Positions 1 to 10,475 of a stretch of 64,000 nt of DNA are shown in pieces (the stretch's first letter is position 1; each line of letters begins with the position of its first letter). The stretch is from Azospirillum brasilense (GTDB lineage Bacteria; Pseudomonadota; Alphaproteobacteria; Azospirillales; Azospirillaceae), in the NCBI RefSeq assembly GCF_007827795.1, contig NZ_VITI01000008.1, forward strand, positions 62,001 through 126,000, given 5' to 3'. Both the position numbers and the translations under genes were made by a program. Below the pieces are notes generated by a model. The model was not told the origin of the DNA. It did no database searches and saw nothing but the letters and a program-made list of their open reading frames with translations.

Positions 1-845
1 TCGAGCTGAAGATGCTCCACGGGCGGGACATCGGCTATGTGAAGGTGGACCAGAACCAGCTGGAACAGGTCATCATCAACCTCGTGGTCAACGCGCGCGA
101 CGCCATGGCCGGGGGCGGGCGTCTGACCATCGTCACCTCCAACCATGTGGTCGAGCAGGCGCAGCGCCGCGAGCACGAGACCATTCCCCCCGGCGACTAT
201 GTGTCCATCGAGGTGATCGACACCGGCTGCGGCATCCCCAAGGAAAATCTCCAGCGCATCTTCGAGCCCTTCTTCACGACCAAGGGCGTGGGGTCGGGCA
301 CCGGGCTGGGGCTGTCCACCGTATACGGCATCGTCCGCCAGACCGGCGGCTTCGTGCTGGTCGAGTCGGAGAAGGGGGAGGGGACGACCTTCACCATCCT
401 GCTGCCCCGCCACAAGGGCGAGGCCCGTCCCGACCAGGGCGAGCCGCGCGAGCGGCGCGGCAGCGACCTGACCGGCTCCGGCACCATCATGCTGGTGGAG
501 GACGAGGACGCCGTGCGCGTCTTCTCCGCCCGCGCGCTCCGCAACAAGGGCTATCAGGTGCTGGAGGCCAAGAACGGCGAGGCGGCGCTGCAGCAGATCG
601 GCACGGACGGCAACCGCATCGACCTGCTGATCACCGACGTGGTGATGCCGCAGATGGACGGCCCGACCCTGGCCCGCCATGTCCGGCGGATGAGGCCCGA
701 CATGCGGGTGATCTTCATCTCCGGCTATGCCGAGGACCGGCTGGGCGAGATCGACGGGGTGGAGGTCGCCCATTTCCTGCCCAAGCCCTTCTCCCTGAAG
801 CAGCTGGCTTCCAAGGTGAAGGAGGTCATCCGGGACGGCAAATAG
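1..845 (+). CDS. cckA: CckA-type hybrid sensor histidine kinase, C-terminal part (cut by window edge)
   Basis: This is the C-terminal end of a hybrid histidine kinase; the reading frame runs off the left edge. The ATPase domain shows the N box (NLVVNARDAM), the G1 box (DTGCGIP), the F box (FEPFFTT) and the G2 box (GTGLGLSTVYG). A linker leads to a receiver domain starting near GTIMLVEDED, with the phospho-acceptor Asp in LLITDVVMPQMDG and the conserved Lys in LPKPF. In alphaproteobacteria CckA feeds phosphate through ChpT to CtrA to control the cell cycle. The close match of the receiver and the position just before recA support CckA. The PAS and membrane parts lie outside the window, so another hybrid kinase cannot be fully excluded. 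Confidence 0.8.
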   Translation, partial: ELKMLHGRDIGYVKVDQNQLEQVIINLVVNARDAMAGGGRLTIVTSNHVVEQAQRREHETIPPGDYVSIEVIDTGCGIPKENLQRIFEPFFTTKGVGSGTGLGLSTVYGIVRQTGGFVLVESEKGEGTTFTILLPRHKGEARPDQGEPRERRGSDLTGSGTIMLVEDEDAVRVFSARALRNKGYQVLEAKNGEAALQQIGTDGNRIDLLITDVVMPQMDGPTLARHVRRMRPDMRVIFISGYAEDRLGEIDGVEVAHFLPKPFSLKQLASKVKEVIRDGK

Positions 846-869
846 CCGATCGGAACACCGCTGCGGCGC

Positions 870-1373
870 CTATCCGACGCGCCAGCCGTGATAGGCCCAG
901 CGTTCCGTCCCCGGCACATCGACAGCCTCCCACCCGCGACGCCCGGCGCCGATCGGGCGGTCCGAGAGGACGAGCGCGCCCGGCGCCAGGAAGGGTTCGA
1001 TCAGCCCGCCGATCCAGTGGCGGATGCCCTCCTCGTCGTCCTCCCGTGCGCTGCCGATGTCGGCATGGGCCAGCCGCACCGCACCGCCGAACCGTTCCGC
1101 GGCGGCGGGCAGCGTGTCCCGGAAATCCCCCAGGAACAGCCGGTCCTCGTCCGGACGCAGGGAAGCGGGAACGCGCGCCCACATGTCGAACACCAGGATG
1201 TCGCGCGGTGGAAACAGGGTACGCAGATGGTCGTAGGTGCGGCCCTTCCCCAGACCGATCTCCATCACCGGACCGGGGGTCCCCGCGACGCAGCCGGCGG
1301 CCCAGCCGAGCGCCACACGCTGGGTCGTGAGGCGGTCGATCATACGGTCGAGCGTGGAATGGGCGATCGTCAT
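870..1373 (-). CDS. class I SAM-dependent methyltransferase
   Basis: The protein is about 167 residues with a short Rossmann methyltransferase core. Motif I is VMEIGLGKGRTYDHL, followed by an acidic strand end (ILVFDMW). Later strands read AVRLAHADIGSA and GALVLSDRPIG. I chose the internal ATG (MTIAHSTLDRM) because the longer start adds a Pro/Arg-rich stretch with no family resemblance. It is convergent with the cckA end and divergent from recA. The substrate is unknown; homologues are simply annotated as SAM-dependent methyltransferases. Confidence 0.7.
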   Translation of the reverse strand: MTIAHSTLDRMIDRLTTQRVALGWAAGCVAGTPGPVMEIGLGKGRTYDHLRTLFPPRDILVFDMWARVPASLRPDEDRLFLGDFRDTLPAAAERFGGAVRLAHADIGSAREDDEEGIRHWIGGLIEPFLAPGALVLSDRPIGAGRRGWEAVDVPGTERWAYHGWRVG

Positions 1374-1483
1374 GTCAGGCCTTTCGGGGCGTTGTCGGTG
1401 GGGCATCTCCTCTTGAACGCCGCCGTTGGACTTCCGTTGCGCGGCGCCGGATCGTTCCTAAATTCCGACCTGTGCATCGATGA

Positions 1484-1498
1484 GAACATTCGCGGAAC
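1484..1498. promoter_or_regulatory. LexA (SOS) box 1, GAAC-N7-GAAC
   Basis: The direct repeat GAAC ATTCGCG GAAC matches the alphaproteobacterial LexA operator (GTTC-N7-GTTC on the other strand). It lies about 110 bases before the recA start, just upstream of the putative recA -35 element. SOS control of recA by LexA is established in this class; binding here is inferred from sequence. Confidence 0.75.
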
Positions 1499-1506
1499 TT
1501 AGGGCT

Positions 1507-1534
1507 TTGCGCAGAGGAACAAAGCTGGTACATT
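1507..1534 (+). promoter_or_regulatory. recA promoter with a second LexA-like box in the spacer
   Basis: A candidate -35 (TTGCGC, 1507-1512) and -10 (TACATT, 1529-1534) are 16 bases apart. Between and overlapping them is GAAC-N7-GTAC (1517-1531), one mismatch from the GAAC-N7-GAAC operator. A repressor bound there would cover the promoter. Both elements are inferred. Confidence 0.5.
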
Positions 1535-1609
1535 CCCTCTCACCGAATGACCGTTGGTGAGATCGTTGGCCCTGGGGCCGCGGATGTGATCTAACAAGGG
1601 GAGACGGGC

Positions 1610-2689
1610 ATGTCGTCCGCACAGCTTCGTTTGGTCGAGAAGGATTCCATGGATAAGCAGAAGGCCCTGGATGCCGCTCTGGCGCAGATCGAGCGCGCCT
1701 TTGGCAAGGGCTCGATCATGAAGCTCGGCGCCCGCGAGAACACGGTCGAGACGGAGGTCGTCTCCACCGGCTCTCTCGGCCTCGACATCGCGCTGGGCAT
1801 CGGCGGCCTGCCGCGCGGCCGCATCGTCGAGATTTACGGGCCGGAAAGCTCGGGCAAGACGACGCTGGCGCTGCACGCCATCGCCCAGGCCCAGAAGAAC
1901 GGCGGCACCTGCGCCTTCGTGGACGCGGAGCACGCCCTGGACCCGGCCTATGCCCGCAAGCTGGGCGTGAATGTGGACGAGTTGCTGATCTCCCAGCCCG
2001 ACGCCGGCGAGCAGGCGCTGGAGATCGCCGACACGCTGGTGCGTTCCGGCGCCGTCGACGTGCTGGTGGTCGACTCCGTCGCCGCCCTGGTGCCGCGCGC
2101 CGAGTTGGAAGGCGAGATGGGCGACAGCCACGTCGGCCTGCACGCCCGCCTGATGAGCCAGGCGCTGCGCAAGCTGACCGGCTCCATCTCCAAGTCGAAC
2201 TGCCTGGTGATCTTCATCAACCAGATCCGCCTGAAGATCGGCGTGATGTTCGGCAACCCGGAGACGACCACCGGCGGCAACGCGCTGAAGTTCTACGCCT
2301 CCGTCCGCCTGGACATCCGCCGCATCGGCGCGATCAAGGACCGCGAGACGGTGGTGGGCAACCAGACCCGCGTGAAGGTGGTGAAGAACAAGATGGCCCC
2401 GCCGTTCCGCGTGGTCGAGTTCGACATCATGTACGGCGAGGGCGTGTCGAAGGTGGGCGAACTTCTCGACCTCGGCATCCAGGCCGGCGTGGTGGAGAAG
2501 TCGGGCGCGTGGTTCAGCTACGACGGCACCCGCATCGGCCAGGGCCGCGAGAACGCCAAGAACTACCTGCGCAACAATCCGGCGGCGGCCGACTCCATCG
2601 AGGCGAAGATCCGCGGCAACGCCGGCCTCGTCGCCGACGCGATGATGGGCACCCCGGAGGCCGACGGCGAGGCTGCGACCCCGGAGTGA
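1610..2689 (+). CDS. recA: recombinase RecA
   Basis: RecA polymerises on single-stranded DNA, drives homologous pairing and strand exchange, and stimulates LexA self-cleavage. The 359-residue protein is full length. It has the Walker A motif [11 protein letters not shown] near residue 75, the Walker B region [12 protein letters not shown], and the L2 region with [19 protein letters not shown]. The C-terminus is acidic, as usual. A strong GGGGAG Shine-Dalgarno precedes the chosen ATG; a second in-frame ATG ([11 protein letters not shown]) is where many RecA proteins begin. Two LexA-type boxes lie upstream and a terminator follows directly. Confidence 0.99.
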   Translation: MSSAQLRLVEKDSMDKQKALDAALAQIERAFGKGSIMKLGARENTVETEVVSTGSLGLDIALGIGGLPRGRIVEIYGPESSGKTTLALHAIAQAQKNGGTCAFVDAEHALDPAYARKLGVNVDELLISQPDAGEQALEIADTLVRSGAVDVLVVDSVAALVPRAELEGEMGDSHVGLHARLMSQALRKLTGSISKSNCLVIFINQIRLKIGVMFGNPETTTGGNALKFYASVRLDIRRIGAIKDRETVVGNQTRVKVVKNKMAPPFRVVEFDIMYGEGVSKVGELLDLGIQAGVVEKSGAWFSYDGTRIGQGRENAKNYLRNNPAAADSIEAKIRGNAGLVADAMMGTPEADGEAATPE

Positions 2690-2719
2690 TCCCGGGCGGG
2701 TAAATGGGTTTCGATGTGC

Positions 2720-2755
2720 AAAAGCCCCTCTCCGGTTCGCCGGAGAGGGGCTTTT
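2720..2755 (+). terminator. rho-independent terminator of recA
   Basis: A perfect 16-bp stem (AAAAGCCCCTCTCCGG with its complement) is closed by a TTCG tetraloop and ends in CTTTT. It stands 31 bases after the recA stop. Confidence 0.92.
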
Positions 2756-3114
2756 CGTTCCATCGGGGCGTGTGGCGCTGCCAGTCAGCCGGTATGACTC
2801 TCTCGATCAATGCTAATTCATTGATCTGCCGCGATTCACGGCTGGAAGATGATGAAGTGATCATTTTCCCAACTGTATCAGTGATCGGAAGGGTTCTTTT
2901 GCATGATGTTTGCCGAGCGGACGTCGAGCCCAGGCCAATGCGCAAGAAAGGATGTCCATCTGATTCCTTTGGGAAGGGAAGCGGTGGAATGATTCAGCAT
3001 AATTGATATCTTCGAGTGCTGTTGTTGATGGTTGGAATGTATTTGGTCATTGCGTTAGGATGTATTCTAGTGATCATCCTTTCGAAACGGGAATGGTTAA
3101 AATAAGGAGGTAAT
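2756..3114. other. AT-rich intergenic stretch with TGATC dyads
   Basis: No credible gene is seen. Base composition is clearly lower in GC than the surroundings. It holds a perfect dyad GATCAATG-6 nt-CATTGATC (2805-2826) and further TGATC or TGATCA words near 2857, 2876 and 3070. These could be operator sites for the gene that starts at 3115; that is a guess. Confidence 0.4.
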
Positions 3115-4065
3115 ATGACCGCCTCTGAGAGCTTATTACACTTTGGGTCTCTGCCCGTAAAGGGAAGAAACAACCTTTTGGATCGGGTTTTCTACGATGT
3201 TTCCGGTTTGAACGTGGATGAACAAGCGGAGCTCTCGCCTTTGACCGATCGTGAAGGCACCGTTCTTCTTGTCTATCCCACGAAAGCGCGAAAAAAATTC
3301 GATCATTTCCGCAACGCCTTGCAACTCTATTTGCACAAGCGAAATGAAGTTGAGGGTATTGCCGTCGCCGGTGTGGGCAGTTCGGTTCTTGGTACGGCGG
3401 CGCTGGCCAGGAACGTTGCCGACGCCATCGACGCGCCCGTTGCGGGGATCGTCTCCGGTTACGGCGTGAGCGATCTGATGGCCGAGGCTCTCGGTGGCTG
3501 GTTCTTCTTCGGTGCCATCGACCGCAACAAATACAAGGCCGAATCCCTGATGGCGGCGCTGTCGCGTGGAGGGTCCGCTGCCGCCGCCGATTCAACAGGC
3601 GAAACGATGAAGTGGAGCAACGCCAAGCTCGACGGGCTCCCGTTGCAATCGGACACGACGGCTCTTCTCGATCTGTTGGAGGCGGGGCTACCCAACCTGA
3701 ACTGGCTCGTCGGGCACAGCAAGGGCTGTCTCCTGATCGACTTCGTGCTGGAGCGTTACGCACGCGAGCGGGCCGACCAACCCGACCCGCTCTATGACCG
3801 GCTGAATGTGGTCACGTTGGGGGCGGTCGTGGACTTGCCGAACAAATTCAAGAAAGTCACCCAGGTCATCGGCGCGATCGACAGCTTCGGCAAGCTCAAC
3901 TCTTCGCTTTCGGTGCGCCATCGTGAGGTTCCGGGCGCATGGCATCATCTGAACCGGGACATGCCGGCCCACCTGGATGCCGTGGATGTCGTTTCCTCGG
4001 TCAAGAACGGCAAGCCGATCGGCGCGAGCGCTTCCCAGGCAAGCTGGCCTCTGCCGCGCTTTTAG
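3115..4065 (+). CDS. putative alpha/beta-hydrolase-like protein, function unknown
   Basis: The protein has 316 residues and no signal peptide. GHSKG at residues 200-204 fits the G-x-S-x-G nucleophile elbow (Ser202). His residues follow in GAWHHLNRDMPAH, in a plausible place for the catalytic His. An earlier GVGSSVLG (86-93) and GIVSGYG (111-117) give a second small-residue-rich strand-turn. The start is fixed by an excellent AAGGAGG five bases before ATG. The first ~200 bases are markedly AT-richer than the rest, which suggests acquired or unusual DNA. A lipase, esterase or acyl-transfer role is possible, but no family is recognised with confidence. Confidence 0.6.
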   Translation: MTASESLLHFGSLPVKGRNNLLDRVFYDVSGLNVDEQAELSPLTDREGTVLLVYPTKARKKFDHFRNALQLYLHKRNEVEGIAVAGVGSSVLGTAALARNVADAIDAPVAGIVSGYGVSDLMAEALGGWFFFGAIDRNKYKAESLMAALSRGGSAAAADSTGETMKWSNAKLDGLPLQSDTTALLDLLEAGLPNLNWLVGHSKGCLLIDFVLERYARERADQPDPLYDRLNVVTLGAVVDLPNKFKKVTQVIGAIDSFGKLNSSLSVRHREVPGAWHHLNRDMPAHLDAVDVVSSVKNGKPIGASASQASWPLPRF

Positions 4066-4545
4066 ATTTCCGTCGTGATCTCTTATAGACGGAGTGATGA
4101 GGTCGGAGCATGATGAACACGTTTATCATGCTCCGACTGTGAAGCCCGGCGGATCGATGATTTGCCATGAAGCGCGAGGGGCATGCCGGCGGCACCTCCA
4201 AGCGCTGCCGGCATGACGCCAAGTTCCCATGAAGCCGCTTCGTCGGGACGTCTTCCCGCAGCGGCCCACATGTTCCGGTAAGAGCACGGTGATCCGATGC
4301 GGGCGGTTCCGAAGTCCGAAGACTGCAGGTCGTCTTCGTGCTATTCTGTTTGTGACCGGTCGCATGGCGCCATTCACCCGCTTGCATATGACCGATGCCT
4401 GGGGCCGACGTGGTTTGCCGCCGTTTCGGCGGTTGGCGTGGGCACTCTGTGGACAGCCACACCAACTCACGTTAAAAGCACGGTTCGGCCGCGACAAGGC
4501 CGCGCCGCCGACTGTAGCCGACCGTAGCCGGAGCCTGGACAGCTT
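4066..4545. other. intergenic region before alaS
   Basis: No convincing gene. It carries the perfect inverted repeat at 4102-4137 and an imperfect dyad around the word CATGCCGGC (about 4180-4215). Short frames here have no recognisable product. Confidence 0.4.
4102..4137. terminator. 13-bp perfect hairpin after the hydrolase-like gene
   Basis: GTCGGAGCATGAT pairs with ATCATGCTCCGAC around a 10-base loop. No T-run follows on either strand, so it is a possible factor-assisted terminator or an operator-like palindrome rather than a classic intrinsic terminator. Confidence 0.45.
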
Positions 4546-7196
<2,651 letters not shown>

Positions 7197-7215
<19 letters not shown>

Positions 7216-7244
7216 CCAACCACCGGCGAAAGCCGCCTCCTAAC
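7197..7244. repeat. 20-bp direct repeat spanning the alaS stop codon
   Basis: GGCGAAAGCCGCCTCCTAAC occurs at 7197-7216 and again at 7225-7244, with eight bases between. The first copy holds the alaS stop and the second overlaps the stop of the convergent Mpo1-like gene. It looks like a recent 28-bp slippage duplication. Confidence 0.85.
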
Positions 7245-7641
7245 TGCCGCGCGTTCCGTCCGGCGCTGCTCGCTCCAACGCGGGCGCGTCCGGCGGGTGC
7301 CGGCGGATCACCATGCCGGGGCGGTCGGGGATGCCGTAACGCCGGTATTCCCGCGCCAGCTGGCCGGTCAACGCCAGCCCGGCCATGCGGACGTCCGCGG
7401 CCAGCGAGGCCAGCGGCGCGTCCAGCGTCTTGGGCCGGTTGCGCTCCACCAGGAAATGACCCAGCCACGCCGCGCCGTAGCCGACCAGCGGCGCCGCCAC
7501 GAGCGCCCGCCAGTCGCGGCGGGCCAGTCCCACCCCAAGCAGGGCCGCCGCCGACAGTGTGCCGGCGACGTGCAGCGCCCGGTTCGTCGGGTCGCGGTGC
7601 TGTTCCAGATATTCGGGCCAGAAATTTGGATCGGTCGCCAT
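7240..7641 (-). CDS. Mpo1-like (DUF962) membrane protein
   Basis: The protein is about 133 residues. It has the conserved N-terminal YLEQHRDPTNRALHVAGT, two hydrophobic segments (AALLGVGLA and APLVGYGAAWLGHF) and the second His motif GHFLVERNRP. Eukaryotic relatives (yeast Mpo1) are iron-dependent dioxygenases that shorten 2-hydroxy fatty acids; the bacterial function is not settled. I chose MATDPNFWPEYLEQH because GGAAGGAG precedes it and the family begins here. The gene is convergent with alaS and divergent from moxR. Confidence 0.75.
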   Translation of the reverse strand: MATDPNFWPEYLEQHRDPTNRALHVAGTLSAAALLGVGLARRDWRALVAAPLVGYGAAWLGHFLVERNRPKTLDAPLASLAADVRMAGLALTGQLAREYRRYGIPDRPGMVIRRHPPDAPALERAAPDGTRGS

Positions 7642-7757
7642 GGCGGACTCCTTCCGTGGGAGAACGCCGGGCGGCCCGCGGCGGTTCCGTCTTGCATGAC
7701 GCCCGCCGTGCTGGAAGGATGCGCGGGTCAACGAACGATATTGCGGAACCGACTGGC

Positions 7758-8603
7758 ATGCGCTTCACCGGCACCGATTCCTATGTCGCCACCGACGACC
7801 TGATGGTGGCCGTCAACGCGGCCATCACGCTTGAGCGCCCGCTGCTGGTGAAGGGAGAGCCGGGAACCGGCAAGACCGTGCTGGCCCAGGAGGTCGCCCG
7901 CGCCCTGAACAAGCCGCTGCTCGCTTGGCACATCAAGTCCACCACCAAGGCGCAGCAGGGCCTCTACGAGTACGACGCGGTCAGCCGCCTGCGCGACAGC
8001 CAGCTCGGCGAGGAGCGGGTGCACGACATCGGCAACTACATCGTGCGCGGCAAGCTGTGGGAGGCGTTCGAAGCGCCAGAGCCCCCCGTGCTGCTGATCG
8101 ACGAGATCGACAAGGCCGACATCGAGTTCCCCAACGACCTGCTGCTCGAACTCGACCGCATGGAGTTCCACGTCTACGAGACGCGGCAGACGGTCAAGGC
8201 GGCGCGGCGCCCCCTCGTCATCATCACCTCCAACAACGAGAAGGAACTGCCGGACGCCTTCCTGCGCCGCTGCTTCTTCCACTACATCCGCTTCCCCGAC
8301 CGCGACACCATGGAGCGGATCGTGGACGTCCATTATCCGGGCCTGAAGCAGGACCTGCTGCGCGAGGCGATGACGCTGTTCTACAGCCTGCGCGAGGTGC
8401 CGGGCCTGAAGAAGAAGCCCTCCACCTCGGAGCTTCTCGATTGGATCAAGCTGCTGATGGTCGAGGACGTGGACCCCGAGACCCTGCGCGCCAAGGACGC
8501 CCGCAGCCTGATCCCGCCGCTGTGTGGCGCGCTCCTGAAGAACGAGCAGGACGTGCATCTGCTGGAACGGCTGGCTTTTCTCGCCAAGCGGGAAGGGCGC
8601 TAG
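7758..8603 (+). CDS. MoxR-family AAA+ ATPase
   Basis: MoxR ATPases act as chaperones or remodelers, usually with a VWA-domain partner. Walker A is KGEPGTGKTVLAQE and Walker B VLLIDEIDKAD; sensor 1 is VIITSNNEKELPDAF, with the arginine finger FLRRCFFHYIRF. The length, about 281 residues, fits the CoxD-like branch. I chose MRFTGTDSYVATDD, the family's usual start; an upstream in-frame ATG at 7719 has a purine-rich run directly against it. The usual VWA partner (CoxE-like) is not adjacent but about 4.6 kb downstream. Confidence 0.9.
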   Translation: MRFTGTDSYVATDDLMVAVNAAITLERPLLVKGEPGTGKTVLAQEVARALNKPLLAWHIKSTTKAQQGLYEYDAVSRLRDSQLGEERVHDIGNYIVRGKLWEAFEAPEPPVLLIDEIDKADIEFPNDLLLELDRMEFHVYETRQTVKAARRPLVIITSNNEKELPDAFLRRCFFHYIRFPDRDTMERIVDVHYPGLKQDLLREAMTLFYSLREVPGLKKKPSTSELLDWIKLLMVEDVDPETLRAKDARSLIPPLCGALLKNEQDVHLLERLAFLAKREGR

Positions 8604-8618
8604 GAAGCGCTTGACCGC

Positions 8619-8646
8619 GGCCGTCCTTCTGGGGCAGCCTGAACCC
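8619..8646 (+). promoter_or_regulatory. candidate promoter of leader module B
   Basis: A -35-like TTGACC is followed 18 bases later by CAGCCT, a weak -10. The leader ATG comes only six bases after that. The layout parallels the promoter before leader module A (TTGACC-N17-TATCCT, ATG seven bases on). If used, the leader mRNA would be almost leaderless. Confidence 0.4.
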
Positions 8647-8700
8647 ATGCAAGCGACCCCGCACCTGAACCGAATGCGAATTACCGCCCCGGCGCTCTGA
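8647..8700 (+). CDS. leader peptide B (17 codons), upstream of the threonine dehydratase-like gene
   Basis: The short frame reads MQATPHLNRMRITAPAL and stops at the edge of a hairpin loop. Its end contains the shared word CGAATTACCGCCCCGG, encoding R-I-T-A-P, found also in leaders A and C. I infer a translated control peptide for transcription attenuation, with Ile or Thr codons as the sensor. No Shine-Dalgarno is visible, consistent with a leaderless start. It could instead simply be part of the moxR terminator region. Confidence 0.5.
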   Translation: MQATPHLNRMRITAPAL

Positions 8701-8713
8701 CAGAGAGCGCCGG
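8689..8713 (+). terminator. hairpin of leader module B
   Basis: CCGGCGCTCT pairs perfectly with AGAGCGCCGG around a GACAG loop; the leader stop TGA begins at the loop edge. A T-rich patch (CGTTCGTTTTCG) follows about 10 bases later. It may end moxR transcripts, act as the attenuator, or both. Confidence 0.6.
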
Positions 8714-8853
8714 ACCGCGAGCGTTCGTTTTCGCAATCTGGTGTGGAGTGTGGCGTGTCCGTGCGCCCTGGGTCTTCCGGAACCCGCAATCCGGTTCATC
8801 ACGATCCCCTGACCTGTTCCTTCGTGCGTCCGTTGCGCCTTCCGGCGGAGCGA

Positions 8854-8892
8854 ATGCGGGGCTCTGCGCGAATTATCGTCCCGGTCCGCTGA
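8854..8892 (+). CDS. leader peptide C (12 codons) with Ile-Ile-Val codons
   Basis: The frame reads MRGSARIIVPVR and stops in a hairpin loop. CGAATTATCGTCCCGG encodes R-I-I-V-P and matches the motif in leaders A and B. A GGAG lies four bases before the ATG. Five of its last seven residues are Ile, Val or Pro, which would suit control of an isoleucine-pathway gene. The threonine dehydratase-like gene starts 67 bases after the stop. Translation is inferred. Confidence 0.55.
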   Translation: MRGSARIIVPVR

Positions 8893-8906
8893 CGCGGGCC
8901 GGGTTT
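8880..8906 (+). terminator. hairpin of leader module C (putative attenuator)
   Basis: CCCGGTCCGC pairs with GCGGGCCGGG (one T-G pair) around TGAC, which is itself the leader stop codon plus one base, and is followed by TTTCG. A ribosome paused on the Ile/Val codons would cover the left arm. Confidence 0.6.
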
Positions 8907-8959
8907 CGTGCCTTCCTTCTCCGCCCCCCGTTCGTTCCCTCCGCCCGAGGACTTCCGCG

Positions 8960-9925
8960 ATGCCGTCCGCGCACGCCACCCGTCTGCCTTCCGTTTCCTT
9001 TCGCCGCGACACCGAAGACCGTCTGCCGTCCTGGCTCCCCCTCTCCGCCATCGAGGACGCCGCCGAGCGTTTGAACGGGCGGATCGTCCGCACGCCGCTG
9101 CTGCACGCTCCGACGCTGGGGCGTGACGTCTGGCTGAAGGCGGAGACTTTTCAGGCGACCGGCGCCTTCAAGGAGCGCGGTGCCCTGAACCGACTGCTGC
9201 GCCTGACGGCGCTGGAGCGCGCGGCGGGTGTCGTCGCCATGTCGGCGGGCAACCATGCCGCCGGTCTGGCGCTGCACGCCCAGCGTCTGGGGGTGGCGGC
9301 GACCATCGTCATGCCGGTCACCGCGCCGCGCTGCAAGGTGGAGCGGACGGAGGCGCTGGGCGCCGAGGTCGTGCTGTCCGGTTCCAATGTGGGGGAGGCG
9401 AAGGCCCGCGCGCTGCAACTGGCGGCGGAGCGGCGGCTGACTTTCGTGCATCCCTACGACGATCCGGACGTGATCGCAGGGCAGGGCACGGTGGGGCTGG
9501 AGGTGCTGGCCGACCGCCCGGACCTCGACACGCTGGTGGTGCCGGTGGGCGGCGGCGGCTTGCTGGCCGGCATGGCGGCGGCGGTGAAGGCGCGCAAGCC
9601 CTCCGTCACCGTGGTCGGGGTGCGGCTGGCGCGGCGGCGGGGGCCGACTCTCGCGGATGGGATCGCGGTGGACGCGCTGGGCAAGCTTCCGCAAGCGCTG
9701 CTGGCCGGCTTCGTGGACGCTCTGGTCGAGGTGGAGGAGGGCGAGGTCGCGGCGGCGATGCGGACCCTGCACGGCTCCTTCGGCATGGTGGCGGAAGGCG
9801 CCGGGGCGGCCGCGGTGGCGGCCCTGCTGGCTGGGAAGGTGCCGGCGGAGGGTCGGACCGTCGCCGTGCTGTCCGGCCGCAACGTGGATTCCGACACGCT
9901 GGTGCGGACGCTCGCCGCCGCTTGA
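8960..9925 (+). CDS. PLP-dependent threonine/serine dehydratase-like protein
   Basis: Fold-type II PLP enzymes of this group deaminate Thr or Ser to the oxo acid; threonine dehydratase makes 2-oxobutanoate for isoleucine. The PLP lysine is in FQATGAFKERGAL. The Asn-containing loop is SAGNHAAGLALHAQ and the phosphate-binding loop VPVGGGGLLAG. The ~321-residue length lacks the C-terminal ACT-like regulatory domain of classic IlvA, so it resembles the short, catabolic-type enzymes (TdcB-like). The start may be further in (PLSAIEDAAERL is where the family alignment begins). Two leader-peptide modules precede it, which hints at amino-acid-dependent control. Confidence 0.85.
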   Translation: MPSAHATRLPSVSFRRDTEDRLPSWLPLSAIEDAAERLNGRIVRTPLLHAPTLGRDVWLKAETFQATGAFKERGALNRLLRLTALERAAGVVAMSAGNHAAGLALHAQRLGVAATIVMPVTAPRCKVERTEALGAEVVLSGSNVGEAKARALQLAAERRLTFVHPYDDPDVIAGQGTVGLEVLADRPDLDTLVVPVGGGGLLAGMAAAVKARKPSVTVVGVRLARRRGPTLADGIAVDALGKLPQALLAGFVDALVEVEEGEVAAAMRTLHGSFGMVAEGAGAAAVAALLAGKVPAEGRTVAVLSGRNVDSDTLVRTLAAA

Positions 9926-9966
9926 TCGACATCAACGACCGCAGGGTCGGGACGGGGCCAGGATCA

Positions 9967-10007
9967 GCCTGCGGGCCCACCGTCCGGAAGACGGTGGGCC
10001 CGCAGGC
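9967..10007. terminator. 18-bp perfect hairpin after the dehydratase gene
   Basis: GCCTGCGGGCCCACCGTC pairs with its exact complement across a five-base CGGAA loop. No T-run follows. It most likely ends transcription of the dehydratase gene and shields the small gene that starts 19 bases later. Confidence 0.75.
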
Positions 10008-10025
10008 AAAGGCCGGTTGTCCCCC

Positions 10026-10376
10026 GTGACTCGTCTGGTGTCCCTCCTCGCGCTTGTGGTTTTGGCCGTCGGGCTTCTCGGCGGTGCCGCACCCATGCGC
10101 ATACCGGACCTCTCGGCACCGCACTGCGAGTCCGCCGCGGTGCCGGATGCTGCGGACTGCGACATCCACCATCCGACGGACAGCCCGGTTTCGGGAAATA
10201 TCCACGCGCACGGCACCGCCGGGTGCCTCTGCTTGAGCGGGGCCTGCGATGTGACCGGCCTGCCGGCTCGGGTCGGCGTGCCTTTTGGTCATCGCCTCGC
10301 GACCCTGCTTCCCGGCGTGGACACCGAGCCCGCCGCCACCGCCCACGCGCCGCCTCTGCCGCCGCCGCGCGCCTGA
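10026..10376 (+). CDS. small secreted Cys/His-containing protein (DUF2946-like)
   Basis: The start is a GTG (TRLVSLLALVVLAVGLLGG), which gives a clear signal peptide or membrane anchor. The mature part of about 95 residues holds His-Cys (PHCES), CDIHH, HAHGTAGCLC and GACD clusters and ends PPLPPPRA. The layout resembles short periplasmic proteins near copper genes, so metal binding is plausible but not shown. It is probably co-transcribed with the membrane protein 99 bases downstream. Confidence 0.55.
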   Translation: MTRLVSLLALVVLAVGLLGGAAPMRIPDLSAPHCESAAVPDAADCDIHHPTDSPVSGNIHAHGTAGCLCLSGACDVTGLPARVGVPFGHRLATLLPGVDTEPAATAHAPPLPPPRA

Positions 10377-10475
10377 CTCCCGCCGTTCCGTCGCCTTTTT
10401 CCCGACCTGCGGACGTGTCCGGTCTTACGACTATCGCGGCACCGGCGCGCCCGCCGAACACGCGCGAGTCATCCC

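Noticed and set aside
2704-3006. A 100-codon frame starting inside the recA terminator and running through the AT-rich spacer
   Set aside because: It begins in the terminator hairpin, has no ribosome site and shows no domain.
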